Assembly (NCBI GenBank): GCA_009885195.1
Contig: VFLG01000010.1
Location: 1-37,345 of the forward strand
Length of the DNA: 37,345 bases
From: Gallionellaceae bacterium
GTDB taxonomy: Bacteria > Pseudomonadota > Gammaproteobacteria > Burkholderiales > Gallionellaceae
Reading direction: 5' to 3'
The notes under the pieces: generated by a model
Told to the model about the DNA's origin: nothing
The model's database searches: none
Seen by the model: only the letters and a program-made list of their open reading frames with translations
Position numbers and translations under genes: made by a program
Shown here: positions 18,499 through 26,187 of the stretch, piece by piece
Layout of the letters: each line of letters begins with the position of its first letter
Numbering within the stretch: the stretch's first letter is position 1

Positions 18499-18787
18499 GC
18501 GAAAAATCAGGGTTTTTCTTTACGGGACAAGGGGTTAGCGCGAGAAGCTAATGAAAAACAAATATGCTTAAAAAATAATGGATTACATAAACAAGCTAAG
18601 GTTATTTGTAATGGAAGACTTGGCAACCTGTCTGGCTGCCTGTTAAATCTACCAACAATTCGCCCCTTCCATGTCGATCACCACGCCTCGCATCATGGCC
18701 GGTTCAGAACCTCAATTGCTCAGACTCATTCCTCGCTGGAAATATGCAACTCCTTCAGACTCATTTAATATTGGAAGAGGCTCACAG
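18499..18787. other. Non-coding gap between divergent promoters
   Basis: No convincing gene. The 18540-18620 part is A/T-rich. An 11-bp direct repeat TCAGACTCATT occurs at 18720-18730 and 18755-18765. A short minus-strand frame ending GANCW near 18650 and a short plus-strand frame MEDLATCLAAC at about 18611 are too short to support. It may hold regulator sites or a decayed gene. Confidence 0.4.
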
Positions 18788-18816
18788 TTGACACCCCCGG
18801 CTGCCTCCCCGATACT
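18788..18816 (+). promoter_or_regulatory. Sigma70-type promoter of the CNNM/CorC-type gene
   Basis: TTGACA (18788-18793) and GATACT (18811-18816) are separated by 17 bp, with a predicted start near 18823, about 25 bp before the TTG start codon at 18848. Confidence 0.65.
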
Positions 18817-18847
18817 TCGCGCATCGCATTAGTTAAGGCTTCCCGCT

Positions 18848-20131
18848 TTGGACGACATCTCATTGGGCACGCTGTTCCTCGCCCTGATTTTGATACTGGC
18901 CTGTTCCGGTTTTTTCTCCGCTTCCGAAACCAGCATGATGGCGCTGAACCGTCATCGGTTGAGCCACCTGGTGCGCAAGGGCAACAAGAGCGCCAAGCTT
19001 ACCGCCAAGCTGCTGGCACAGACGGACAAGTTGCTCGGCTCCGTTCTGCTAGGCAATACCCTGCTTAATGTAGTAGCGGCAGCACTGACCCAGATTATCA
19101 TCCTGCGGTTGTTCGGCCAAAGTGAATGGGCAATCGTGTCCGGCACACTGTTAATCACTTTTGTAATTCTGGTGTTCAGCGAGATCATGCCCAAGGTAAT
19201 CGCTGCCAGTTATCCGGAACGCATTGCGCTACCCTCAAGTTATATCCTGGCGCCGCTCAATAAGCTGTTTTATCCGGTGGTATATGTCGCCATGACAATG
19301 GTGCATGGTTTTTTGTGGCTGCTGCGCATAAAGGTACATGCCGACCAGAGCAAGCAAAAAGTAAACTTGGAAGAGTTGCGTGCCCTGGTGCTGGAATCGG
19401 AACAATTCCTGCCACGCAAACACCAGAAGATGTTGCTCAATCTGGTGGATATAGAACGCATCGCGGTGAACGACGTGATGATACCGCGCAACCAGATTGA
19501 AGCGCTCGACCTGAACGCGACACCGGAAATTTTGCGCGAACAATTGGCGACCTGCCATCACACGCTATTGCCGGTATATGAAGGGGCGCTCGATAACATC
19601 GTGGGTATCCTGCATGTGCGCCGCGCGCTGAGTCTGGTGCAGCGCGCCAGTTTCGACGCCGGCGAGTTGCGCGAATTGCTGCATGAACCTTACTTCATTC
19701 CGTCCGATACCGCGCTGTTGTCGCAGTTGCAGCATTTTCAAGAGCGGCACACCCGGCTGGGGTTGGTGGTGGACGAATATGGCGAGCTGCTGGGCCTGGT
19801 GACGCTGGAAAACATCCTTGAAGAAATTGTCGGGGACTTCACCACTCAATCCCCGGCGCAGACCGGCAAATTCCTGCGTTATGAGGACGGCAGCATGCTG
19901 GTGGAAGGCAACACCCCTTTGCGCGACCTGAACCGCAAGCTGGGCATGCACTTTCCGCTGGACGGGGCGAAAACACTCAACGGCCTGATTCTGGAACGCC
20001 TGCAAGACATACCGGAAGCGGGCACCAGCCTCAAGATTGCCGACTACCCGATCGAGATCATCCAAACCCAGGACCGCGTAGTGAAAGTGGTGAAGATTTT
20101 TCCCGCGCTGCCGCGCAAAGCGGAGGAATAA
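18848..20131 (+). CDS. CNNM-domain / CorC-HlyC family membrane protein with CBS domains
   Basis: The 427-residue protein has an N-terminal CNNM (DUF21) membrane domain: four hydrophobic stretches within about 1-170, opening with GFFSASETSMMALNRHRL. Two CBS domains (about 200-320; MIPRNQIEALDL and VVDEYGELLGLVTLENILEEIVGD) and a CorC_HlyC C-terminal domain (about 335-420) follow. Relatives are linked to magnesium/cobalt efflux or resistance; the substrate here is inferred only. The start is TTG, chosen because it gives the family's usual MDDI-type N-terminus; TAAGG lies 11-15 bases upstream. It is divergent from mraZ and followed by a REP pair before pilC. Confidence 0.9.
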   Translation: MDDISLGTLFLALILILACSGFFSASETSMMALNRHRLSHLVRKGNKSAKLTAKLLAQTDKLLGSVLLGNTLLNVVAAALTQIIILRLFGQSEWAIVSGTLLITFVILVFSEIMPKVIAASYPERIALPSSYILAPLNKLFYPVVYVAMTMVHGFLWLLRIKVHADQSKQKVNLEELRALVLESEQFLPRKHQKMLLNLVDIERIAVNDVMIPRNQIEALDLNATPEILREQLATCHHTLLPVYEGALDNIVGILHVRRALSLVQRASFDAGELRELLHEPYFIPSDTALLSQLQHFQERHTRLGLVVDEYGELLGLVTLENILEEIVGDFTTQSPAQTGKFLRYEDGSMLVEGNTPLRDLNRKLGMHFPLDGAKTLNGLILERLQDIPEAGTSLKIADYPIEIIQTQDRVVKVVKIFPALPRKAEE

Positions 20132-20157
20132 CTCCGGTTCCTGCAAGCAGCGGTGAC

Positions 20158-20240
20158 GTAGCCCGGATGGAGCGTAGCGGAATCCAGGGTTGGTGGGCGT
20201 GGCCGAAGCCCCGGATTCCATTGCATTCCATCCGGGCTAC
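20158..20240. repeat. Inverted pair of REP-like hairpins between the CNNM gene and pilC
   Basis: Left unit 20158-20189: GTAG foot, CCCGGAT stem, loop with GAGCGTAGCGG, then AATCCAGGG. Right unit 20209-20240 is inverted and reads from the minus strand as GTAG, CCCGGATGGAATGCAATGG, AATCCGGGG. The pair is flanked by an 11-bp direct repeat CTGCAAGCAGC (20141-20151 and 20246-20256). This type (GTAGCCCGGATG...) is one I recognise as common in proteobacterial genomes. Confidence 0.75.
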
Positions 20241-20368
20241 GCTCGCTGCAAGCAGCAGAATATCGGAGTAAACGCCGATTTACAAAGCCCGCAAAGCACG
20301 GCATGATGCATGCGGGCAAAGTGAACCAGGGTGGTCGCCAGCAACGAATCGTCAATAAGGGGCATACA

Positions 20369-21592
20369 ATGGCAGTGGAAAGCAAAGTCAAAAAGCCAGA
20401 TGAACCCCGGTTTCTCTGGGAAGGCAAGGACAAAACCGGCAAGCTGGCAAAAGGCGAGATACGCGCCGCCAGCGAAGCCATCGCTTCCACCCTGTTGCGT
20501 CGCCAGGGCATCAGCATTACCAAGATCAAGAAGGTCAGCACCAGCGGCGGCAAAAAAATTACCGACAAGGATCTCGCCCTATTTACGCGCCAGCTCGCGG
20601 TCATGATGAAATCCGGCGTGCCGCTTCTGCAAGCATTCGACATCGTCGGCAAGGGGCACAACAACCCTTCTGTTTCCAAACTGCTGAACGACATCAAGAC
20701 CGACGTGGAAACCGGCAGCAGCCTGGAGCAGGCATTCCGGAAATTCCCGCTGTACTTTGACAATTTGTTTTGCAACCTGGTCGGCGCCGGAGAAGCAGCC
20801 GGTATCCTGGATAGCCTGTTGGAGCGCCTGGCATCCTATCAGGAAAAAACGCTGGCCATCAAGAGCAAGATAAAGGGGGCGTTGATGTACCCGGTTTCCA
20901 TCATCGCCGTTGCCTTCATCATCACCGCCGTCATCATGATTTTCGTGGTTCCCGCGTTCAAGGAGTTGTTCTCCAGTTTTGGCGCCGACTTACCCGGACC
21001 CACTCTCGTTTTGATGAGCATCTCCGATTTCTTTGTCGCGTATTGGTGGGCCATTTTCAGTGCAATAGGCGGCGGGCTTTACGCCTTTTTCTATTTCTGG
21101 AAACGCAACAAAAAGGTGCAGGATGTCATGGACAGAGTGATGCTCAAACTGCCGATTTTCGGCTCCGTCATTCGCAAGGCCTCCATCGCGCGCTGGGCCC
21201 GCACTTTGTCCACGATGTTTGCCGCCGGTGTGCCGCTGGTGGATGCGCTTACCTCGGTAGCGGGCGCGGCCGGAAATGTGGTGTATTTTGATGCGACCAA
21301 GGCCATCCAGAGGGAGGTCACTCAAGGCGGCACACTGACCTCAGCCATGGAAAATACCAAGGTATTCCCCAGCATGGTGCTGCAAATGGTCGCGATTGGC
21401 GAAGAGGCAGGTTCACTGGATGGGATGTTAAACAAGGTTGCGGATTTTTTCGAGGGCGAGGTGGATGACGCAGTGGCCGCATTGGCCAGCCTGATGGAAC
21501 CTATCATCATGGTGGTGCTGGGCACGCTCATCGGCAGCATGGTGGTAGCGATGTACTTGCCTATTTTCAAGATGGGGGCAGTTGTTAGCTAA
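20369..21592 (+). CDS. pilC: Type IV pilus inner-membrane platform protein PilC
   Basis: PilC is the polytopic base of the type IV pilus machine and couples the PilB/PilT ATPases to pilin assembly and retraction. From ATG 20369 (AAGGGG upstream) the protein has 407 residues, the usual length. It contains the two T2SSF domains (about 70-195 and 275-398), with hallmark FTRQLAVMMKSGVPLLQAFDIV, the GAGEAAGILDSLLERLA block and its second-domain echo AIGEEAGSLDGMLNKVADFFE, and three membrane spans. The longer frame from 20303 lacks homology character. pilB, its usual upstream neighbour, is not in the window. An element inserted directly after the stop separates it from pilD. Confidence 0.97.
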   Translation: MAVESKVKKPDEPRFLWEGKDKTGKLAKGEIRAASEAIASTLLRRQGISITKIKKVSTSGGKKITDKDLALFTRQLAVMMKSGVPLLQAFDIVGKGHNNPSVSKLLNDIKTDVETGSSLEQAFRKFPLYFDNLFCNLVGAGEAAGILDSLLERLASYQEKTLAIKSKIKGALMYPVSIIAVAFIITAVIMIFVVPAFKELFSSFGADLPGPTLVLMSISDFFVAYWWAIFSAIGGGLYAFFYFWKRNKKVQDVMDRVMLKLPIFGSVIRKASIARWARTLSTMFAAGVPLVDALTSVAGAAGNVVYFDATKAIQREVTQGGTLTSAMENTKVFPSMVLQMVAIGEEAGSLDGMLNKVADFFEGEVDDAVAALASLMEPIIMVVLGTLIGSMVVAMYLPIFKMGAVVS

Positions 21593-21779
21593 GGGCATCT
21601 CTAAAAATCCAGATTTCATCCCAACTGCCGCGTTGCGTAAAAAATTTCTTGCTTACATATCATCACATATGCGGCGCTGCAAAACGAAGTTTCAGAGTAG
21701 GCTTACCTTTAGGTTAGCCGGAACTAAAATTTTTTCCGCGCCTTGCATTTGGGCGAACTCTGAATTTTTAGAAACGCCC
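21593..21779. mobile_element. MITE-like element, copy 1 (pilC/pilD gap)
   Basis: The ends are 21-bp inverted repeats (21593-21613 and 21759-21779, 18 of 21 matching), starting GGGCATCTCTAAAAATCC. A 4-bp direct repeat CTAA lies immediately outside both ends (21589-21592, including the pilC stop, and 21780-21783). Read on the minus strand it has the family core: CAAGGCGCGG, A-tract, GCATATG...TATGTAAGCA, T-tract, CAACGCGGCAG. It carries about 46 bp more than copy 6, including a small palindrome around GGCTAACCTAAAGGTAAGCC. Confidence 0.75.
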
Positions 21780-21832
21780 CTAATAAGATGCCGCTTCAAT
21801 TTTGTGCCACATTATTTACATAACGGACAACC

Positions 21833-22705
21833 GTGACCTCACTCGCCCAATTACTGCAAAGCGAACCGACTTTTTTCATTGTGCTGTGCGGCATCATCGG
21901 CTTGATGGTCGGTAGCTTTTTGAATGTTGTGATTCATCGTCTACCCAAGATGATGGAAATCGAGTGGCAAGCGCAATGCGCTGAACTGAACGGGCAGACA
22001 CCCAAAGATACCCCACGCTACAACCTGCTCGCTCCCCGTTCTGCCTGCCCGCACTGCGGCCACCTTATAAGCGCAGCGGAAAACATCCCTATCCTCAGCT
22101 ACCTGTTACTGCGCGGCAAGTGCAAGGATTGCCGCGCAGCTATCTCCGCCCGCTATCCCGTCGTGGAAGGAGTGTGCGGGCTGTTGAGCGCTTATGCCGC
22201 ATGGCACTTCGGCTTCGGCCTCGCCGCATTCGCCGCGCTGCTGCTGGTCTGGGCGCTGCTGGCGCTGACCTGCATAGATTTTGACACACAATTACTGCCG
22301 GATGACATCACTCTGCCGCTGCTGTGGCTGGGCCTGCTGTTCAACCTGTCCGGCACCTTCGTTGATCTGTACAGCGCTGTCCTTGGCGTCGTCGTGGGAT
22401 ATTTGACGCTGTGGAGCATCTATTGGCTGTTCAAGCTCACTACCGGCAAAGAGGGCATGGGCTTTGGCGACTTCAAACTGCTGGCGGCCATCGGCGCATG
22501 GCTGGGCTGGCAAATGCTGCCGCTGGTTATCCTGCTTTCCTCGCTGGTGGGTGCTGTAGTCGGCCTCACCTTGATCGTGGCACTCAAGCATGGCCGCAAT
22601 ATTCCCATCCCGTTCGGCCCGTATCTGGCAGGGGGCGGCCTGATTGCGCTATTCTGGGGACAAGCGCTGACCCAAAGTTATCTGCAACTGCTTGCCGCAC
22701 CATGA
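21833..22705 (+). CDS. pilD: Prepilin peptidase / N-methyltransferase PilD
   Basis: PilD cleaves the leader from type IV prepilins and type II pseudopilins and N-methylates the new first residue. The 290-residue polytopic protein has GSFLNVVIHRLP (27-38), the cytoplasmic zinc loop with C72-x2-C75 and C97-x2-C100, the first catalytic aspartate region CIDFDTQLLPD (about 147-157) and the second GMGFGDFKLLAAIGAWLG. The start is GTG 21833 with a weak upstream site. Its stop overlaps coaE (ATGA), a common proteobacterial arrangement. Confidence 0.97.
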   Translation: MTSLAQLLQSEPTFFIVLCGIIGLMVGSFLNVVIHRLPKMMEIEWQAQCAELNGQTPKDTPRYNLLAPRSACPHCGHLISAAENIPILSYLLLRGKCKDCRAAISARYPVVEGVCGLLSAYAAWHFGFGLAAFAALLLVWALLALTCIDFDTQLLPDDITLPLLWLGLLFNLSGTFVDLYSAVLGVVVGYLTLWSIYWLFKLTTGKEGMGFGDFKLLAAIGAWLGWQMLPLVILLSSLVGAVVGLTLIVALKHGRNIPIPFGPYLAGGGLIALFWGQALTQSYLQLLAAP

Positions 22706-23298
22706 CCTATCGGGTTGGGCTCACCGGCGGCATCGGATGCGGCAAGAGCACCGTCTCTGCGCTGTTCGCACAATGCGGCGCGGCCATCATCGACAGTGAC
22801 ACCCTCTCGCACCAGTTGACCCAGCCAGGCGGCGCGGCCATCGCGGCGATCCGCAGCGCATTCGGTGATGACTACATCGACGCCAGCGGCGCCCTTGACC
22901 GGGTGCGCATGCGGCAACGGGTATTTTCTGATCCTGCAGCCAGATTGCGGCTGGAATCCATTCTGCATCCGCTGATCCGGGCGCAGATGCTGGCACTGGC
23001 AACCGCTGCCAGCCCGGCTCCCTACCTGCTGCTGGTCATTCCACTGCTGTTCGAGATACCCGGTTACCAGGAGCTGGTGCAGCGCACCTTGGTGGTAGAT
23101 TGCGCCGAAGCCACCCAGCTTGCGCGCGCCACGCGGCGTAGCGGGCTGGACGAGCAAACCGTGCGCGCCATCATGGCCACGCAAATATCGCGTGCCGAGC
23201 GGCTACAGCGCGCCGACGAAGTCATTCATAACGACAGCGATCTGGATAGTTTACGGGGGCAGGTGCAGCAGCTGCATCAGCGCTATTCCAATTTCTGA
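22702..23298 (+). CDS. coaE: Dephospho-CoA kinase
   Basis: CoaE phosphorylates dephospho-CoA, the last step of coenzyme A synthesis. The 198-residue product starts at ATG 22702 in a 4-bp overlap with pilD; longer upstream frames are pilD shadow. Motifs are the P-loop GGIGCGKST (9-17), DSDTLSHQL (the DAD-like substrate site), HPLIRAQM, LLVIPLLFE and the lid region with RATRRSGLDEQ. The last codons and the TGA lie inside the left inverted repeat of MITE copy 2, so the final three or so residues may have been set by the element. Confidence 0.97.
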   Translation: MTYRVGLTGGIGCGKSTVSALFAQCGAAIIDSDTLSHQLTQPGGAAIAAIRSAFGDDYIDASGALDRVRMRQRVFSDPAARLRLESILHPLIRAQMLALATAASPAPYLLLVIPLLFEIPGYQELVQRTLVVDCAEATQLARATRRSGLDEQTVRAIMATQISRAERLQRADEVIHNDSDLDSLRGQVQQLHQRYSNF

Positions 23299-23409
23299 TA
23301 GGAAGGAGCACAAGGCGGCGAGGATGAGGCGACGAAGACAGTACATGTAGTACGGCTAGGAGCCGAAGACGAAGCCAACGCAGTGATCGTTTCTATCAGG
23401 AATTGGAAT
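23285..23409. mobile_element. MITE-like element, copy 2 (coaE 3' end/zapD gap)
   Basis: 17-bp inverted ends (23285-23301 and 23393-23409, one mismatch; ATTCCAATTTCTGATAG). The core keeps CAAGGCGGCG, a central GTACATGTAGTAC palindrome and CCAACGCAG as in the other copies, but the terminal sequence differs from copies 1, 4, 5 and 6. The coaE stop codon is inside the left arm. Confidence 0.65.
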
Positions 23410-23501
23410 TATCTGACCATTTCCGCAGGAAATGATTGACGGTACATAGCCATTCGCAATATATTGCTTACAGTTTGCAACTCACCCTCGGGCCTGGCAT
23501 C

Positions 23502-24263
23502 GTGATTGATTATGAGTTCCCCCTCAATGAACGGGTGCGCACGCTGTTGCGCCTGGAGGGACTCCACGCCAAAATGGCCTATTTCATGGATCAATCGGGT
23601 GTCGCCGAACATCAAGCAGCATTGTGTACCCTGTTCGAAACCCTCGAAGTCGCCAGCCGTGCCGACCTGAAGCCTGACCTGATGCAGGAACTGGAGCGTC
23701 AGAAACGTCTGCTCACGGCCTTACGTAACAATCCGGAAATTTCTGAAGACGTATTGGATGCGATACTGGATAAAATTGAAAACACCAGCACCCGTTTGTT
23801 CGATATGAGCGGCAAGGTTGGTCAATACCTGCGCGAGAACGAATGGCTGATGGGCATCAAGCAGCGTGCCGGCATCCCCGGTGGGACATGTGAATTCGAC
23901 TTGCCGTCCTATCACTATTGGTTGCACCAGGATGCCACGATACGGCGCGACCACCTGAAATCCTGGCTGGCATCCCTGCTGCCCATACTCGACGGCATGG
24001 CTATCCTGCTCAAACTGCTGCGCGGAAGCGGCAAGGTGCATCGTTTCACCGCGCACCAAGGCAACCTCCAGCAAATGCAGGGTGGTCGCGTGGCACAAAT
24101 GCTGCGCATCAGGCTGGACGACGCCCTACCCTGCGTCCCGGAAGTCAGCGCCAACAAATACGTGCTTAATATCCGCTTCGTTGCAGCCGATTATGCGGCC
24201 AAGAGCGCCTTGTACGATCACGATGTTGAGTTCGATCTTACGTTCTGCACCTTGTGGTCATGA
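23502..24263 (+). CDS. zapD: Cell division protein ZapD
   Basis: ZapD (YacF, DUF1342) binds the FtsZ C-terminal tail and bundles protofilaments. From GTG 23502 the protein has 253 residues, the family's usual size, and begins [20 protein letters not shown], the classic N-terminus. Later blocks are [36 protein letters not shown] and [11 protein letters not shown]-like RFV. A longer reading from TTG 23436, which has AGGA five bases upstream, would add 22 unconserved residues; I prefer the GTG by homology although its own ribosome site is poor. It sits downstream of MITE copy 2 and overlaps yacG (ATGA). Confidence 0.93.
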   Translation: MIDYEFPLNERVRTLLRLEGLHAKMAYFMDQSGVAEHQAALCTLFETLEVASRADLKPDLMQELERQKRLLTALRNNPEISEDVLDAILDKIENTSTRLFDMSGKVGQYLRENEWLMGIKQRAGIPGGTCEFDLPSYHYWLHQDATIRRDHLKSWLASLLPILDGMAILLKLLRGSGKVHRFTAHQGNLQQMQGGRVAQMLRIRLDDALPCVPEVSANKYVLNIRFVAADYAAKSALYDHDVEFDLTFCTLWS

Positions 24264-24445
24264 AAAAACAAGCCGTAGTCGTCTGCCCGCAATGCAGCAA
24301 AGAAGTGGTATGGACCAGCGACAACCTCTACCGTCCCTTTTGCAGCGAGCGCTGCAAATTGATAGACCTGGGAAAATGGGCCTCGGAAGGCTACCGCATC
24401 CCGCAGGACGAAAGCAGCACCGAAGAACCCTCCGGCCAAGCCTGA
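24260..24445 (+). CDS. yacG: DNA gyrase inhibitor YacG (zinc-binding)
   Basis: YacG is a small zinc protein that in E. coli binds GyrB and blocks DNA binding by gyrase. The 61-residue product shows the full C4 zinc motif: C9-PQ-C12 and C28-SER-C32, followed by [15 protein letters not shown], the family signature. ATG 24260 overlaps the zapD stop. Its 3' end runs 55 bp into the convergent Nudix-ThiE gene, so the two transcripts share complementary ends. Confidence 0.95.
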   Translation: MKKQAVVVCPQCSKEVVWTSDNLYRPFCSERCKLIDLGKWASEGYRIPQDESSTEEPSGQA

Positions 24446-25389
24446 CGCAACAAGGCAATACCGTGCGCCCCATGCTGCCACGCAATTTGCATGTCAGTAT
24501 GTACCAACCCACCCAAGGCATACACCGGAATGGATGACCCCTCCGCGATGGCCGCAAAATTTTCCCAGCCCAGATGCGGCGCACCTGGATGCGACTTCGT
24601 CGGCAACACCGGACTCAGCAACGCAAAATCACAGCCCAGTGTTTCGGCGCGGCGCAACTCAGCCACGTTGTGACAGGAGGCCGCACACCATTCCACCGCA
24701 GGACGTACACTTAACTCGGCCATCTGTGCGCCGGTGAGCTGCACCCCACCCGCCCCTACTTCCTGCGCCAATTCGATATCCGCGTTGATGATCAAATGTG
24801 CACCGTGCTGCTTCATCAGCGGCAAAATATTCAGTGCCAGCGCCCGCAACGCCTCGCGCGAATAATCTTTCTCACGCAACTGCACCAGCCGCAAACCATT
24901 CTGCAATGCAAATTCCAGCCTCCGCATGAACTCCTGCTCGCCCAGCTCCTGCACATTGCTGATGGCATACAGATTCGGCAATTCCAGCGCGTGTAGGATG
25001 GGTGCGTTGGCAGGTAGCATGGGGGACACCGTTGCCGAATCATCCCCGTTCGCCCTGAGGTATCGAAGGGCAGCAGGTGGCTGCCAAGAAAACGCCTGCC
25101 CCTCATGCGGATGCAACTCGCCGCTCCACTCTGTCACGCGAAAAAAATTCAGCCGCACCATCGCATGCGGATAAGCGAACACGCGCGTCACCCACGGATA
25201 AGCGGTTGTAACCGTGATACCCAACTCCTCACTCAACTCGCGCACCAGCGCATGGTAAGGCGTTTCGCCGGGTTCGATCTTGCCGCCGGGGAATTCCCAA
25301 TAGCCTGCCCATATTTTATCTGCGGGGCGTTGGGCTAGCAGGAAGGAACCGTCCGGGCGTTGCAGCACGGCGGCGGCAACCTCAATCAC
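24391..25389 (-). CDS. Nudix hydrolase (MutT-type) fused to thiamine-phosphate-synthase-like (ThiE/TenI) domain
   Basis: The first half carries a Nudix box ([23 protein letters not shown] pattern, GX5EX7REUXEEXGU) after [18 protein letters not shown], typical of MutT-type oxidised-nucleotide hydrolases. The second half has TIM-barrel ThiE/TenI features: [39 protein letters not shown] and PVYALGGL. This fusion is common in beta- and gammaproteobacteria; true thiamine-phosphate synthase activity is doubtful. The start is uncertain. GTG 25389 (332 residues) fits the family length. An ATT six codons into a plausible ancestral N-terminus (IPEKVIEV) and an ATG at 25530 that overlaps the RAYT stop are alternatives; the last would translate the REP pair at 25407-25485. 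The 3' end overlaps yacG by 55 bp. Confidence 0.9.
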   Translation of the reverse strand: MIEVAAAVLQRPDGSFLLAQRPADKIWAGYWEFPGGKIEPGETPYHALVRELSEELGITVTTAYPWVTRVFAYPHAMVRLNFFRVTEWSGELHPHEGQAFSWQPPAALRYLRANGDDSATVSPMLPANAPILHALELPNLYAISNVQELGEQEFMRRLEFALQNGLRLVQLREKDYSREALRALALNILPLMKQHGAHLIINADIELAQEVGAGGVQLTGAQMAELSVRPAVEWCAASCHNVAELRRAETLGCDFALLSPVLPTKSHPGAPHLGWENFAAIAEGSSIPVYALGGLVHTDMQIAWQHGAHGIALLRQAWPEGSSVLLSSCGMR

Positions 25390-25406
25390 CTTTTCGGGAA
25401 TGCCCT

Positions 25407-25485
25407 GTAGGGTGCAATGAGCATAGCGAATTGCACCGGGTTGCCCGGATTGATTGGTGCAATTCGCAAGCTCATTGCACCCTAC
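25407..25485. repeat. Inverted REP pair on the 3' side of the RAYT gene
   Basis: Left unit 25407-25437: GTAG foot, stem GGTGCAAT/ATTGCACC, loop GAGCATAGCGA. Right unit 25456-25485 is inverted with the same stem and foot and loop TCGCAAGCTC. It lies just upstream of the preferred Nudix start and 35 bp from the RAYT stop. Confidence 0.85.
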
Positions 25486-25519
25486 GTTAATTACGTTGTC
25501 GGCATTGTTGCCACCCGAT

Positions 25520-26053
25520 TCAATCGGCATAACCCAACCCCTCCGCCAATCCATCCCCCGCCCAATCAGCCGGATAAACACCGCCCGCCACCATCCGATG
25601 AAAACTCGAATAAGGCCAATCCGCCAAGCGCCGCACCAAGCCATGCTTCAGCGGATTGATATGGATGTAATCTACATGCGCCGCATAATCCCGCTCGTCG
25701 CGCACGGTATGCTCCCAATACCGCCGCTGCCAAATGCCGCGCTCCCCGCGTTTCAGCCTTGATGCGGAAAGTGGCTCAGTGCCCGGAATAGCGCGCGAAA
25801 AACGCATCTTGATCAACCGCCAGCGGTTCACGTAATTAACATCACCCGGCGGCAACGTCCAGATGCAATGCATATGCTCGGGCAGCACCACCCATGCGGC
25901 GATATAGAAAGGATGGGATTGCCGCGTAACCCGCACCGCCTCGCGCAAAACATCAATATGCCTGACCAGCAAATCATTGTTACGGCGTTCCAACAGATTC
26001 ACCGTGAAAAAATACGTTCCTCCCGGAACAAAATTGCGGCGATATTCAGGCAT
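25520..26053 (-). CDS. REP-associated tyrosine transposase (RAYT, Y1/HUH family)
   Basis: TnpA_REP-type enzymes are single-strand-specific HUH nucleases related to IS200/IS605 transposases; they bind the GTAG foot of REP hairpins. The 177-residue protein shows the N-terminal RRNFVPGGTYFFTVNL, the HUH metal motif H60-M-H62 (LPEHMHCIW), GERGIWQRRYWEHTVRDERDY and the catalytic-tyrosine helix HVDYIHINPLKHGLV (Y129). It ends WPYSSFHR...YPADW, usual for the family, so it looks intact. REP pairs with a shared GGTGCAAT/ATTGCACC stem lie on both sides, suggesting a self-contained REP-plus-transposase unit between the EAL and Nudix genes. Confidence 0.93.
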   Translation of the reverse strand: MPEYRRNFVPGGTYFFTVNLLERRNNDLLVRHIDVLREAVRVTRQSHPFYIAAWVVLPEHMHCIWTLPPGDVNYVNRWRLIKMRFSRAIPGTEPLSASRLKRGERGIWQRRYWEHTVRDERDYAAHVDYIHINPLKHGLVRRLADWPYSSFHRMVAGGVYPADWAGDGLAEGLGYAD

Positions 26054-26110
26054 GGTCAGAGCAATGAATTGGAATGAAGGCGAGCATTAATCGGTAGGGT
26101 GGTTAGGGTG

Positions 26111-26184
26111 GTAAGGTGTCAATGAGCGCAGCGAATTGCACCAGACGTATGATAAACAATTGGTGCAATTTCATTGCACCCTAC
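26111..26184. repeat. REP units on the 5' side of the RAYT gene
   Basis: A unit at 26111-26142 (GTAA foot, GGTGTCAAT, loop GAGCGCAGCGA, ATTGCACC) is paired with an inverted unit at 26162-26184 (GGTGCAATT, CATTGCACC, CTAC). A degenerate GTAGGGTGG tandem precedes it at 26094-26110. It begins 3 bp beyond the stop of the EAL gene and shares its stem with 25407-25485. Confidence 0.8.
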
Positions 26185-26187
26185 AGA

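Noticed and set aside
18611-18660. Short frames near MEDLATCLAAC (plus) and IDMEGANCW (minus)
   Set aside because: Too short, no conserved context; possibly gene remnants but nothing identifiable.
18788-20368. A missing or broken pilB ahead of pilC
   Set aside because: The region upstream of pilC is a complete CNNM gene and a REP pair, with no trace of PilB Walker motifs; pilB must lie elsewhere.
21582-21836. 84-codon frame across the pilC/pilD gap
   Set aside because: It is made of the inserted MITE-like element and begins inside pilC; no ribosome site or recognisable protein.
23432-23449. Five-codon frame (MIDGT) with a good ribosome site upstream of zapD
   Set aside because: Could be a leader peptide but is too short to support; its resemblance to the zapD start (MIDY) may be chance.
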